Shown here one piece after another: positions 16,992 through 26,043 of a stretch of 64,000 nucleotides of DNA. The stretch is from RI-106 sp964496875 (GTDB lineage Bacteria > Cyanobacteriota > Vampirovibrionia > Obscuribacterales > Obscuribacteraceae): contig CAZCBH010000003.1 in the NCBI GenBank assembly GCA_964496875.1, positions 1-64,000 on the forward strand, read 5' to 3'. Numbering within the stretch: the first letter of the stretch is position 1; each line of letters opens with the position of its first letter. Below the pieces are notes generated by a model. The model was not told the origin of the DNA, did no database searches, and saw nothing but the letters and a program-made list of their open reading frames with translations. A program made the translations under genes and the position numbers.

Positions 16992-17314
16992 GCGAAAGAA
17001 AACCTATAGAGAGAAGGGGATGCTTCGGAGTCGAAGCGTCCCCTCTTTCTTTTCAGCAAGTGAAACGCCCGCACATATATAACAGATGTGAACAATTTAA
17101 CATTATCAGCAATATAAGATAAAACACCCCGCAAATCATGGCACCAACCTTCCGATTCAGCTTCGTTATCTTGAGCTAATCTATTTAAGGTCGGAACCTT
17201 ATTTTTACTCACTTTCAAGCATTATCAAGAAGCGGGTAGACTCGGACTCTGGAATCCCCGTGCCCTGATGGCGCTTTACCACTTCTACTCGAAAGAAATA
17301 AGGAAACGGTAACT
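16992..17314. other. Intergenic region upstream of the glycan operon
   Basis: This 323-nt stretch carries the terminator at 17015-17054 and then the leader of the DegT operon. It includes the 13-mer CAATATAAGATAA at 17110-17122, which recurs upstream of the gene at 51475, and the ribosome-binding site AAGGAAA before 17315. I see no gene in it. Confidence 0.5.
17015..17054 (+). terminator. Rho-independent terminator after the histone-like/RHH gene
   Basis: GGGGATGCTTCG (17016-17027) pairs with CGAAGCGTCCCC (17032-17043) through 12 positions including one G-T wobble, with one further A-T pair outside and a four-base loop GAGT. CTTTCTTTT follows. This is a strong intrinsic terminator and isolates the small gene from the glycan operon. 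Confidence 0.88.
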
Positions 17315-18544
17315 ATGTCGACCTCCAAGCAGAACGTCCCCATTCTCAATTTGCAGGCTCAGTACGAGTCTATACAAGCCGAGCTAGAGTCAACGATTCT
17401 CGAAGTTCTCCGTAGCGGAAACTATGTTCTCGGCAAATACGTAACCAAATTAGAGGAAGAAGTGGCGACAATTTGCGATGCCAAGTTCGGTATCGGAGTT
17501 GCTAACGGAACCGACGCACTGCATCTGGCGCTCTGGGGTCTCGATATCGGCGAAGGTGACGAGGTAATCACGAGTCCATTCACCTTTGCCGCCACCGTAG
17601 AAGCCATTCTGATGAGAAGAGCGACTCCGGTCTTCGTTGATATCAATCCTGAGACCTTCAATATTGATCCGACAAAAATCGAAGCAGCAATCACTCCGCG
17701 CACCAAAGCGATCATTCCGGTTCACCTTTACGGCCAGCCGGCGGACATGGAGCCTATCATGAAGATTGCCGAGGCCCATTCGCTGAAGGTAATAGAAGAT
17801 AACGCCCAGGCGATAGGCGCCAACTATCGCGGTCGCATGACCGGCAGTTTCGGCGACTGTGCCTGCATCAGCTTCTACCCCACCAAAAACCTCGGCGCCT
17901 GCGGTGATGCCGGTATGCTTGTCACCAGCAACGAAGAGTTGGCCACCCGCTTGAAAGCTTTGAGAGCGCACGGCATGACCCGGCGCTACTATCACGACGA
18001 ACTGGGCGTGAACAGCCGTCTAGATGAACTGCAAGCGGCTGCCCTGGTGGCTAAGCTTCCCTACCTCTCTAAATGGAACAAGCGCAGAAACGAAATAGCC
18101 GACCGCTACAACGAACTTCTGGCCAACTGTCCCCAGATCGTTCTGCCGAAACGGAGTGAAACAGCCAGACTCGGCAGCGGTATCATATTTACGCATGTAT
18201 GGCACCAGTACACCATCAGAGTAGTATCGGACAACTACGGAAACAAACTATCCAACGGTGCAAGGCAGACTCTGCTCGATACCCTGGCCAAAGCCGACAT
18301 CGGCTCCATGTGCTACTACCCGGTCCCTATGCACATGCAAAAACCTTTTGCCGGTGACTACAAATACGGTGACTTCCCCGAATCGGAAAAAGCCGCCGCC
18401 GAAGTACTTTCGCTGCCGATGTATCCAGAGTTGACCGATGAACAGGTCGTAGCGGTGGCCGATGCCGTCAACAAAGCCATGGCCGAAGCCAGCGCCGGAG
18501 TCACCATATCCGCACCAGTCAGTACTCCCTTCCCGGCTGTCTGA
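17315..18544 (+). CDS. DegT/DnrJ/EryC1/StrS-family sugar aminotransferase
   Basis: These PLP enzymes transfer an amino group onto keto-sugar nucleotides to make amino sugars for O-antigen or other surface glycans. The 409-residue chain has GVANGTDALHLAL, ITSPFTFAATVEAIL, VIEDNAQAIGANY, and the PLP lysine in FYPTKNLGACGDAGML, with the family's HGMTRRYYHDELGVNSRLDELQAA region. AAGGAAA lies upstream of the ATG. It is first in a tight plus-strand operon with a hexapeptide acyltransferase (8 nt later) and a GT-C protein; this pairing suggests synthesis of an N-acylated amino sugar. Confidence 0.92.
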   Translation: MSTSKQNVPILNLQAQYESIQAELESTILEVLRSGNYVLGKYVTKLEEEVATICDAKFGIGVANGTDALHLALWGLDIGEGDEVITSPFTFAATVEAILMRRATPVFVDINPETFNIDPTKIEAAITPRTKAIIPVHLYGQPADMEPIMKIAEAHSLKVIEDNAQAIGANYRGRMTGSFGDCACISFYPTKNLGACGDAGMLVTSNEELATRLKALRAHGMTRRYYHDELGVNSRLDELQAAALVAKLPYLSKWNKRRNEIADRYNELLANCPQIVLPKRSETARLGSGIIFTHVWHQYTIRVVSDNYGNKLSNGARQTLLDTLAKADIGSMCYYPVPMHMQKPFAGDYKYGDFPESEKAAAEVLSLPMYPELTDEQVVAVADAVNKAMAEASAGVTISAPVSTPFPAV

Positions 18545-18552
18545 ATCGGCGC

Positions 18553-19344
18553 ATGACCACCAGCCTGAATACCATACATCCGACTGCTATCATCGACGAC
18601 GATGCAAGCCTGGGTAAGAACGTACATATCGGTCCTTTCGTCACCATTGCTGCCGGAGCAAAACTGGCGGACAATGTCGTGGTCGAAAATGGTGCCATAA
18701 TCCACGAGAACGTGGAACTGGGCGAGGATTGCTATGTGGGCTCAGGATGCATTCTGGGAGAGAAGAACAACAACCACATAAAGAACCCCGACTATGAAAA
18801 TCCTCCCCTGAAAATTGGAGCAAACTCGACCATACGCTCCCATACCATCATCTACGCCGGTTGCGATATTGGAAAAGGCTTCCAGACAGGTCACAAAGCA
18901 GTAATTCGAGAGGACAGTCGCTTCGGCGACAACTGCAGTTTCGGAACCCTTTCCCAATCGGACGGTCAGGTCAGAATAGGAAACAACTGCCGCTTCCACA
19001 ACAACGTTTTCATCGCGACTTTCACCACCTGCGAAGACAATGTCAATTTCTTTCCTCTATCCACTACCGTGGACAGCCTCCATCCCCCTTGCGGTGAGGG
19101 CAGAATGGGCCCCTACCTGGAAGAAGGTGTCACCGTCGGTGCGAAAGTTTTGCTACTGCCCAGAATTCGACTTGGCAAAGGTTGTGTGATTGCCGGAGCT
19201 TCGGTGGTCACCCACGATATCGAACCTTATATGGTTGCTGTCGGCGTTCCGGCCAAAGTGCTTCGACGCCGGGATGAGATCCGCTGTCATCTGGAAGACA
19301 GACCGGCTTATGAAGTCCCGGAAGAATTCAAAAACGAGAACTGA
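18553..19344 (+). CDS. Left-handed beta-helix (hexapeptide repeat) acyltransferase
   Basis: The 263-residue protein is built of hexapeptide repeats beginning IHPTAIIDDDASLGKNVHIGPFVTI, as in LpxA and sugar N-acetyltransferases, and ends with VIAGASVVTHDIEPYMVAVGVPAKVLRRR, the usual cap of acetyltransferases. LpxA-like enzymes carry a longer C-terminal helical domain, which is missing here. With the DegT aminotransferase immediately upstream, I infer that it acylates (probably acetylates) the amino sugar made by that enzyme. An exact substrate cannot be read from the sequence. Confidence 0.85.
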   Translation: MTTSLNTIHPTAIIDDDASLGKNVHIGPFVTIAAGAKLADNVVVENGAIIHENVELGEDCYVGSGCILGEKNNNHIKNPDYENPPLKIGANSTIRSHTIIYAGCDIGKGFQTGHKAVIREDSRFGDNCSFGTLSQSDGQVRIGNNCRFHNNVFIATFTTCEDNVNFFPLSTTVDSLHPPCGEGRMGPYLEEGVTVGAKVLLLPRIRLGKGCVIAGASVVTHDIEPYMVAVGVPAKVLRRRDEIRCHLEDRPAYEVPEEFKNEN

Positions 19345-19361
19345 CACGAAAGATTCAGACC

Positions 19362-21626
19362 ATGTCCGGTCCCGGCCAAAATCAAAACACCCGCATAACA
19401 ACAAGGGCATCCTACCGGACCCTGGCTGCGGTGGTGGCTGTGGTGGTCCTGGCTTACCAACCGGTTCTCTTCGATTTCTTCGTCGGCGATGATTTCGTCC
19501 ATTTGATCTGGCTCAAAAAGGCCATGGTCGCGCCGGAGTTGATCTGGAGAAACTTCTATCACAACTGGCTGGACATAACCACCACCAGCTTCTACCGTCC
19601 ATTGATCTCCGTATTCATGGCATCTGACTATTATTTCTTCGGTGCCAATGGACTCGGATTTCATCTCACCAATCTCTTCTTTCACCTGGTCGCAACGGTG
19701 ACGATCTTCTTCATCGCCCGTGGTGTCTATATAGATAGCGGCAGCCAATCCGAGCGAGAAGCCGATATCTACGGAATACTGACCGCCTCCATCTTCGGGC
19801 TCTATCCTCTGCATACAGAGGCGGTTTCGTGGATAACCGGAAGAGTCGATGCGGTGGTCACCGCTTTCATCTGCCTGGCGCTCTGCTTCTATCGTGTATG
19901 GAGGCATAAAAAAGACACTATATCCTTCATTCAAACCCTGCTATTCGTAATCGCCGGTCTTCTCTCAAAAGAGATGGCGATTACACTGCCTGCAATGTTT
20001 TTCGTCTACAGCTTCATTCTCGAAAATAGAAACGCGCCCTTTATAAAGAGATCGCTAGAGTCTCTGAAAGCAACCGCTCCTTTCTTTATCCTGCTCGCCT
20101 TTTACTTTGCCCTGCGCAAGTTTGCCCTGGGAACCTTTGTGGGCGGTTATGACAATTCGCTTCTCCTGATGTCCGATCCAGGCCACTTCATAGCAACCTG
20201 GATTCATGGCCTGCGAATGTTCCTGATTCCATTGAACCGCGAAGTCATCCCATCGAGCCATGCCCTGACCTATGCCTGGTATCTGATTCTGGCTTGTATA
20301 GCCGTTCTCTTTTCCCTGAATCTTTTCCAGAAAAAAGAACTCCATTGCCTGACTCTCTTCAATCTAGCCATTCTGACCCTGGCCTTTCTTCCCGTATATA
20401 AACTCTTCGCCATCGGCAATGACCTCCAGGGAGCCCGTCTGGCCCAGGTGGCTACCGTTCCTCTCGCTCTTATACTGGCCAGCGCTTTCACCACATCGAA
20501 ACCAAGACTTCTTATTGCCGGCGCCTACTCACTTCTTCTTTTCTCCGGTCTCTGGCTGAACAACCAGGTCTGGGCCGAAGCCGGAAGCACTGTCAACGCA
20601 ATCAGGCATGCCCTGGCCGCACAATATGAAAAAATAAAGGGTGATCCGCCGGTGCTTCTTCTCGATCTTCCCGACAATATCAAAGGGGCCTACGCCATGC
20701 GCAACGCCCTCGATGGCTTGACCAAGACACCTCAATTTCCCAGAGATCTGGAAAATTGCCTTGCGGTCGGCTCCTTCGAACCCATAATTCCCATGGGCTA
20801 TCTCAAAGAATCCATTTTTCAATCCGCAGACAAAATAACCGTTCTGAGCTGGTCGGAAGAAGACAGAGACTTCAAAAAGCTACCGATCTCGAAAGAAATC
20901 ACCCCCGGGACCGAGACCTTGAAGCTTGCGAATGCGGCAACTCTCGGGTCAGGAAAAGAATTCAACATCGACCTTGCATCAAGCAAGCTCAACTGTGCCG
21001 AAGCAGAGATCTTAAAAGTTTCAGGTAAAGGCGATGCCGACTGGGCAGTACTGTACTACGCCACCGACCTCAAGCCGGAATTCTCTGGTGAGAGTTCCCT
21101 GGTTGCTCAAAGAAAACCTGAAGAAAACAGCTTCTACTTTCCGCTTGGCGCACGACCTGATTTTTTCCTGGGCGGAAGCGGCGGCAAACTGAAACTGAAA
21201 CTATTGAATCCCAGCCAGGCCTTCGTCCTGGAGCAAATAACCATTTTACCGAAAAGGTCTCTCATGCCCGCGATCAGTTTCGATAACTCCGGCTATTTAG
21301 GCAGCAAAGGATTTCTCCATCTATCAAACTCCAAAATAAAAAATGCGATTATCGCTGTCGACGCTAGTGCCGTCGAAGGTGCCCGCAAAGTAAGACTTTC
21401 TATATCCAAGCCGAATCTCTACTTCAAGGTTCAAAATGCCACCATCGAAGAGGCGGATCTTTTGACCACCCTCGAAATAGATTCAACCCTGAATGACAAG
21501 GTCAAACTGAAGCGCGACCTCTTTCCCTCCGACGGCATCTACGAGGTCAGACCCTGGGCTCTGACAGAAAAAGGAAATCCAATCGGTCTTGCCGGAGATC
21601 ATATCGTCATTTCGGTTGATGATTGA
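19362..21626 (+). CDS. GT-C superfamily membrane glycosyltransferase (PMT/TMTC-like) with C-terminal soluble domain
   Basis: About 11-12 membrane helices occupy residues 20-430. The first extracytoplasmic loop carries the Asp pair D43-D44 in FFVGDDFVHL, the expected catalytic position of GT-C enzymes, and the PMT/TMTC-like LHTEAVSWITGRVDAVVTAF follows. A soluble, beta-rich region of about 300 residues forms the C-terminus. Such enzymes use polyprenyl-phosphate sugars to glycosylate proteins or lipids on the periplasmic side. It is third in the DegT-acyltransferase operon (17 nt gap), so it may transfer the sugar those genes make. It ends 2 nt before the convergent selB. Confidence 0.8.
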   Translation: MSGPGQNQNTRITTRASYRTLAAVVAVVVLAYQPVLFDFFVGDDFVHLIWLKKAMVAPELIWRNFYHNWLDITTTSFYRPLISVFMASDYYFFGANGLGFHLTNLFFHLVATVTIFFIARGVYIDSGSQSEREADIYGILTASIFGLYPLHTEAVSWITGRVDAVVTAFICLALCFYRVWRHKKDTISFIQTLLFVIAGLLSKEMAITLPAMFFVYSFILENRNAPFIKRSLESLKATAPFFILLAFYFALRKFALGTFVGGYDNSLLLMSDPGHFIATWIHGLRMFLIPLNREVIPSSHALTYAWYLILACIAVLFSLNLFQKKELHCLTLFNLAILTLAFLPVYKLFAIGNDLQGARLAQVATVPLALILASAFTTSKPRLLIAGAYSLLLFSGLWLNNQVWAEAGSTVNAIRHALAAQYEKIKGDPPVLLLDLPDNIKGAYAMRNALDGLTKTPQFPRDLENCLAVGSFEPIIPMGYLKESIFQSADKITVLSWSEEDRDFKKLPISKEITPGTETLKLANAATLGSGKEFNIDLASSKLNCAEAEILKVSGKGDADWAVLYYATDLKPEFSGESSLVAQRKPEENSFYFPLGARPDFFLGGSGGKLKLKLLNPSQAFVLEQITILPKRSLMPAISFDNSGYLGSKGFLHLSNSKIKNAIIAVDASAVEGARKVRLSISKPNLYFKVQNATIEEADLLTTLEIDSTLNDKVKLKRDLFPSDGIYEVRPWALTEKGNPIGLAGDHIVISVDD

Positions 21627-21628
21627 GA

Positions 21629-23713
21629 TCAGGAAAGTCCCTTGAGCAGAACTCTGCCGGACGGCAGCCTGCGAGTCACCTTGGAATCATCGAAGTGAGA
21701 AAGCAGTGCCATGGCATACTTTCTGGAAGTGCCTACCTCCTGGCGAAAGTCACTGGGACTGATGTTGCGTTTCTGATTCCAGATTCGAACCAGCACTTTA
21801 TGAGCCTTATCAATCGCGCCTTTTGAAGCAACAAATTCATAATTGACCAAAAATGCCTGCTCTGCTTTCTCCAGGCTCTCCAGTATCTTTTTGAGCTCCG
21901 CTTCAGATAGACCAGCCCGGCTTGCGACCTCGCTAAGTTCCAGCACAAACTCTCCACCCAGAACATCCATCACCCTCTTCTGGTTCTGATTGAGCTCCGG
22001 TGAAGCCTCCTTATCATCTGGATCTCGGGGAAGAGAAAGCCTGTCTTCCACCTTGATCACCACTCCGGATTCAATCAGATGATTGACAAGGTGCTGAAAG
22101 ACCACCCGCTCCATCAATGGTGCCAACTCCACCCGCAAGGTTTCGTAAGGCACAGGTTCGCCTGCGTCGGTCAGAAATTCTTTGACTTTCAAAGAGAGAC
22201 TCTCCAGGCTCTCCCTGGCGATCAAAAGATTATTCAAGAAAATAGCCTGCTTATCTTCTATCACTTCGGCAAGCTTCTCTTCTATCTCCTTCAGACCTAC
22301 AAGAGTTCCGAGTTCCCGCCGGGAGAGTGCAAGGCCTGGTTTTAGTCTTGCATAATCTAAAATGGCGGTTCGATATTCTCTGTTTAATAAAGACTTTCCA
22401 ATAGAAAGAAGGTCCTCTCTACCGAGCCAACGCGGACGAGCGGTGATCAATATCTCACCACCGGCAATACCATAATCACCATAGCGCAGTACATAGTTCT
22501 GCCCGGGATAAGCCAACACCGGATCCTTCAAAAAGATCTGACCTATATAAGTAACCGAGCCATCGACACGCTCGATTTCCGTAAGCCAGCGCAGACTACC
22601 GGAACGCTCGGCGGTGCCGTGGTAAAAGCGAATCGGCTGGGGCTTGAGCTTGCGATACTTACGTTCATTATTAGTTTCGATTTTAGCTTCGATTCCGCCC
22701 AGGTCATCGATTTGAACTACCATCGTTCTTACTCTGACCTGGTCTTTACCGCTATCGGCACTTACGACACAATGACCTCTCTCGAGGACCTTCGATTCTT
22801 TCGAGACCCTGGTGGCGATGTTTACCGCCAGCCTCTGGCCGGGATATGCTTTTTCTATCTTATGATTAAATGTCTCAAGCCCCCGCACCCTGCCATCGAG
22901 CCCATCGGGAGCGATCTTGATATTGTCCCCGACATTTAACTCACCGGTTATCAAAGTGCCGGTCACCACCACCCCATAACCGGACTTGCTGAAAACCCTG
23001 TCCACAGGCAAAAAGCAGGGCATGGGCTTGCCTGTGGTATCGAAGCGATTGTCGGAGAAAGCTGTGGATAGGACCTTTTCGATAATCGTGTCTTTGATGG
23101 CTTCCATCCCTTCTCGGGTGACATTGGAGACATTGCAAGAGGCGACCGGCTCGATTCTATATTGAAGCAGCAACTCCTTTGCCTGGGACGCGGCAATCTC
23201 CTTCTCGCTTTCGTCGGCCAGATCGCTTTTGGTGAACACAAGAATGCAGGAGCGCACTCCAAGCAGAGAGAGGATCTTTACATGCTGCACAGTCTGGGGC
23301 ATCACCCCTTCATCCAGGGCAATCACGAGCAGGGCCATATCGATGCCGCCCACGCCGGCAAGCATGTTCTTCAAGAACTTTCCGTGACCGGGTACATCTA
23401 CAAAGCCAATAACTAGCTCGCTTTCCCCTTCGATCTCACTGAGCCTGCTGGTTTCATCATGGCGAACCCGGTCGCCGGCAAGAAACTTTCTATATAAATC
23501 TACAAATTTCTGCGAACGTTCTGCCAGCTGCCCCAGGGACAATCGCAAATGGGCAAATCCTATATCGGTGGTCATTTCCCGCTCTTTCTCCTCTTTGAGC
23601 CGATCGGGATCGATGCCGGTAAGTGCTCTAAGAAGGCTGGTCTTGCCATGATCCACATGACCGGCGGTGGCAAGAGTGAAATGTAAAACGGCGCTGGTGC
23701 GGGGATTAGTCAT
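21629..23713 (-). CDS. selB: Selenocysteine-specific elongation factor SelB
   Basis: SelB delivers Sec-tRNA to UGA codons marked by a SECIS hairpin. The GTPase domain has GHVDHGKTSLLRALTG (18-33), DRLKEEKEREMTTDIGFAHL, VDVPGHGKFLKNMLAGVGGID and the FTKSDL guanine motif. After the beta-barrel domains comes a helical C-terminus with tandem winged helices, ending NISPSDFRQEVGTSRKYAMA, the SECIS-binding type of module. An insertion of about 35 residues (60-97) separates the switch I region from the DxPGH motif. Nothing else of the selenocysteine pathway (selA, selC, selD) is in the window. AGAGGAATGA precedes the ATG. Confidence 0.92.
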   Translation of the reverse strand: MTNPRTSAVLHFTLATAGHVDHGKTSLLRALTGIDPDRLKEEKEREMTTDIGFAHLRLSLGQLAERSQKFVDLYRKFLAGDRVRHDETSRLSEIEGESELVIGFVDVPGHGKFLKNMLAGVGGIDMALLVIALDEGVMPQTVQHVKILSLLGVRSCILVFTKSDLADESEKEIAASQAKELLLQYRIEPVASCNVSNVTREGMEAIKDTIIEKVLSTAFSDNRFDTTGKPMPCFLPVDRVFSKSGYGVVVTGTLITGELNVGDNIKIAPDGLDGRVRGLETFNHKIEKAYPGQRLAVNIATRVSKESKVLERGHCVVSADSGKDQVRVRTMVVQIDDLGGIEAKIETNNERKYRKLKPQPIRFYHGTAERSGSLRWLTEIERVDGSVTYIGQIFLKDPVLAYPGQNYVLRYGDYGIAGGEILITARPRWLGREDLLSIGKSLLNREYRTAILDYARLKPGLALSRRELGTLVGLKEIEEKLAEVIEDKQAIFLNNLLIARESLESLSLKVKEFLTDAGEPVPYETLRVELAPLMERVVFQHLVNHLIESGVVIKVEDRLSLPRDPDDKEASPELNQNQKRVMDVLGGEFVLELSEVASRAGLSEAELKKILESLEKAEQAFLVNYEFVASKGAIDKAHKVLVRIWNQKRNISPSDFRQEVGTSRKYAMALLSHFDDSKVTRRLPSGRVLLKGLS

Positions 23714-23748
23714 TCATTCCTCTATCTTCCAGTCTCCAGGCTCTGAGC

Positions 23749-23793
23749 AAGACCGCTTAACATCTAAGAGAATCCTAAAGAGAGAGCGGTCTT
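23749..23793. promoter_or_regulatory. Inverted repeat in the selB/dedA divergent promoter region
   Basis: AAGACCGCT (23749-23757) and AGCGGTCTT (23785-23793) form a perfect 9-bp inverted repeat with a 27-nt spacer. A third partial copy, AAGACCG, lies at 23822-23828. The sites fall between two divergent starts (23713 and 23852), as expected for a regulator's operator, but no regulator is encoded next to them. Confidence 0.35.
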
Positions 23794-23851
23794 CTGGGTT
23801 GTAGAATCGCTATGGTCCGATAAGACCGATCAATTATATGAGGTTTGTGCC

Positions 23852-24523
23852 GTGCTCCACCAAATTATAGACCCGATTCTAGAATGGATTGCCCAGGGAG
23901 TGGAGTCCTGGGGGTATCTCGGCATCATTTTGATGATGGCAATTGAATCGGCTAACATTCCCCTGCCCTCCGAAGCGATTATGCCCACAGCAGGTATTCT
24001 GGTGCAACAAGGCAAAATGGACTTTCACCTGGCATCCCTGGCCGGTGCCGTCGGATGTGTGGTCGGCTCGATTCCTTCTTATTTCCTCGGTCTCTGGGGC
24101 GGACGTCCTTTTCTGGCTAAATATGGACGCTGGTTCCTGCTCAAAACCAAAGACCTGGAGCGCGCCGACCGCTGGGTAGACAAATATGGCGATATGACCT
24201 TTTTTGTCTGTAGAATGCTGCCGGTGGTCCGGACCTTTATCTCATTTCCGGCCGGCGTGCTAAAAGCCCACTTTTTGATGTTCATCATCTTCACCTTCGT
24301 AGGATCCCTGGTCTGGTGTTATTTCCTCACCTGGGTAGGAATCAAATTCGGCGAGAACATGGAAGTGTTCAAGCATTACTGGCACACTTTCGACATCGCT
24401 ATCGTGGCGGTCTGTGTAGGCGGGTTCGGATTCTATCTCTATCACCATCTCAAGCCGGAAGCAGAAGAGAGCAAGTCCGAAGAACAAACCGAAGCCGACA
24501 AGAAAACTGAAATTCAGGCTTAA
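23852..24523 (+). CDS. DedA family membrane protein
   Basis: DedA proteins are inner-membrane transporters implicated in recycling of undecaprenyl phosphate and other phospholipids. The 223-residue chain shows the family's features: ESANIPLPSEAIMPTAGILV near the N-terminus, GSIPSYFLGLWGGRPFL, and the conserved FFVCRMLPVVRTFISFPAGVLKAHFLMF in the middle, followed by further helices and an acidic cytoplasmic tail. The start is GTG with TGAGG upstream. Its last four nucleotides overlap the convergent gene at 24520. Confidence 0.92.
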   Translation: MLHQIIDPILEWIAQGVESWGYLGIILMMAIESANIPLPSEAIMPTAGILVQQGKMDFHLASLAGAVGCVVGSIPSYFLGLWGGRPFLAKYGRWFLLKTKDLERADRWVDKYGDMTFFVCRMLPVVRTFISFPAGVLKAHFLMFIIFTFVGSLVWCYFLTWVGIKFGENMEVFKHYWHTFDIAIVAVCVGGFGFYLYHHLKPEAEESKSEEQTEADKKTEIQA

Positions 24524-24861
24524 TCGCGCTTCTTGCGATACTGCCGTTTACGGGTGTTCTCGCGAATATCAAGCAGCTCCTGCAGAAGCTTTTCTTGCTC
24601 CGGTCCGTCCCAGCGCTTCAACCAGGCACAGATGGCTGCTTCGATCATGCCGCTCTTATCAGGCGAATGAGAACCATAAAGCTTCTTGAGCTCCAACCAG
24701 ATCGACTGCAGGGCGGAGAGCTGATGAGCGGGCAGCTTTACGGTATAAGCCACATACTTGGTCGGCATCGCGGACGAAACTGTAGAGACTGACTCTTCGA
24801 GGTCGCTTTCTTCTTCCGAATGCGTTGTCTTGTCTAGATCGCTCAAAGCTCTAAAACTCAC
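24520..24861 (-). CDS. Hypothetical protein, possibly ribbon-helix-helix
   Basis: I do not recognise this 113-residue protein. An acidic, Ser-rich N-terminus (about 30 residues) precedes a compact region TKYVAYTVKLPAHQLSALQS followed by helices and a very basic C-terminal tail (RENTRKRQYRKKRD). The strand-then-two-helices pattern resembles ribbon-helix-helix DNA-binding proteins, but this is a weak impression. The start is GTG without a clear ribosome-binding site; an ATG at 24768 is an alternative. It is convergent with dedA and overlaps it by 4 nt. Confidence 0.6.
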   Translation of the reverse strand: MSFRALSDLDKTTHSEEESDLEESVSTVSSAMPTKYVAYTVKLPAHQLSALQSIWLELKKLYGSHSPDKSGMIEAAICAWLKRWDGPEQEKLLQELLDIRENTRKRQYRKKRD

Positions 24862-25038
24862 CTTTGCTACAGTGGCGGTTACTCAGGTCCAGCCTACCAA
24901 CCTTCAACATTGTACAGGCTTTTGTTAAATTCTTCGGACTTAAATCCGCTTTGCAACCAGTGATTCAGATTCCTATCCTAAACCCGGCGGAGAGAATAAC
25001 ACACCGCCCGTAACACCACCTTCTCGCTCAATCTGCCA

Positions 25039-25060
25039 AGAATGGGAATATTCCCATTCT
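25039..25060. promoter_or_regulatory. Perfect 22-bp palindrome upstream of the gene at 25115
   Basis: The half-site AGAATGGGAAT is followed at once by its exact reverse complement, giving a 22-bp perfect dyad with no spacer. It ends 54 nt before the ATG at 25115. A dimeric repressor or activator operator is the simplest reading; a hairpin with no loop is less likely. Confidence 0.45.
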
Positions 25061-25114
25061 CATCTGGCCGATTTGCCACTAGACTATTTGCAAAGGAGAG
25101 GCCGACCGACGACC

Positions 25115-25801
25115 ATGATCAGTGACATTGTAAGAGCAATTATTCAACGAATATTCAGGGATAAAATCCTGATGGCCTTAGTTGTTATCGGCTTTCTTGC
25201 AATCTTCATGACTGGAACGCAGTCGACCAAAGAGCCGCCGTTATCCGGGAACAACCGCAAAAAAGAGGCGGAAAGCCAGACCCATGGTCAGTTTGCCCAG
25301 GAGCCGCTCAAAGCCTCGGACAGTAAGTCGCAGAAAGCTTCGAAAGCCGGAGAGAACCGGGATAAAGCCGCTGTACCCGGGGGGCTCAAACCCGCCGATG
25401 CCGAAGAGTTCGTAAAATGGTGGATCGGTGGAGCGATGGACTTTCAGCTCCAGACCGCCGAAGGAAATCGCCAGAAAGCGATGGAATGGATGACCCCGGA
25501 AGCGGCTGAGATTTTCAAGAACTCCTTCTGGAACAGCGATATCAAGAACGGAATCACAAGCGGCAATATCGTCGCCGCCTTTCACCCGGTCTCGGTCAGC
25601 GCCACAGCGCTTAATCCGGACGGTTCCGTAGTCGTCCATGTCAAAGGATCTCTGGTAATGCAAAGAGCCGGAGAAGCATATCCTAATACCGAACATCTTC
25701 TGACCGACTACCTGGTGGTCAAAGAATCCGAAGGTTTCAGAATCGCCGGCGTGCACAGCAAAACTTATGAGCAGGCCGCTGCGCCGAGCAGCTATTACTG
25801 A
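25115..25801 (+). CDS. Hypothetical single-pass membrane protein
   Basis: The 228-residue product has a membrane helix near the N-terminus (ILMALVVIGFLAIFMTG), a charged disordered stretch, and a periplasmic alpha/beta domain from about residue 95 (KWWIGGAMDFQLQTAEGNRQ to LTDYLVVKESEGFRIAGVHSK). One helix plus an NTF2-like domain is also the layout of VirB8/TraE proteins, but I see no family-specific motif. I start at the ATG at 25115; a longer TTG start at 25073 has no ribosome-binding site. GGAGAG lies about 15 nt upstream, rather far. Confidence 0.65.
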   Translation: MISDIVRAIIQRIFRDKILMALVVIGFLAIFMTGTQSTKEPPLSGNNRKKEAESQTHGQFAQEPLKASDSKSQKASKAGENRDKAAVPGGLKPADAEEFVKWWIGGAMDFQLQTAEGNRQKAMEWMTPEAAEIFKNSFWNSDIKNGITSGNIVAAFHPVSVSATALNPDGSVVVHVKGSLVMQRAGEAYPNTEHLLTDYLVVKESEGFRIAGVHSKTYEQAAAPSSYY

Positions 25802-25950
25802 GCCTCGACGAGAAGTTACAGTGGATAAAGAATAAGCTCTCAAGGAGAGGTCTTTCCCATTCTCTTTATGGTATATTGATTTGCCGTTGGCTTTTAGAGT
25901 ATTAGTCATACGTTGAATTTTTCGGTTTGAACTTTCAGCGCCATGGACTT

Positions 25951-26023
<73 letters not shown>

Positions 26024-26043
26024 ATTCTTCTTTTTAATATCCA

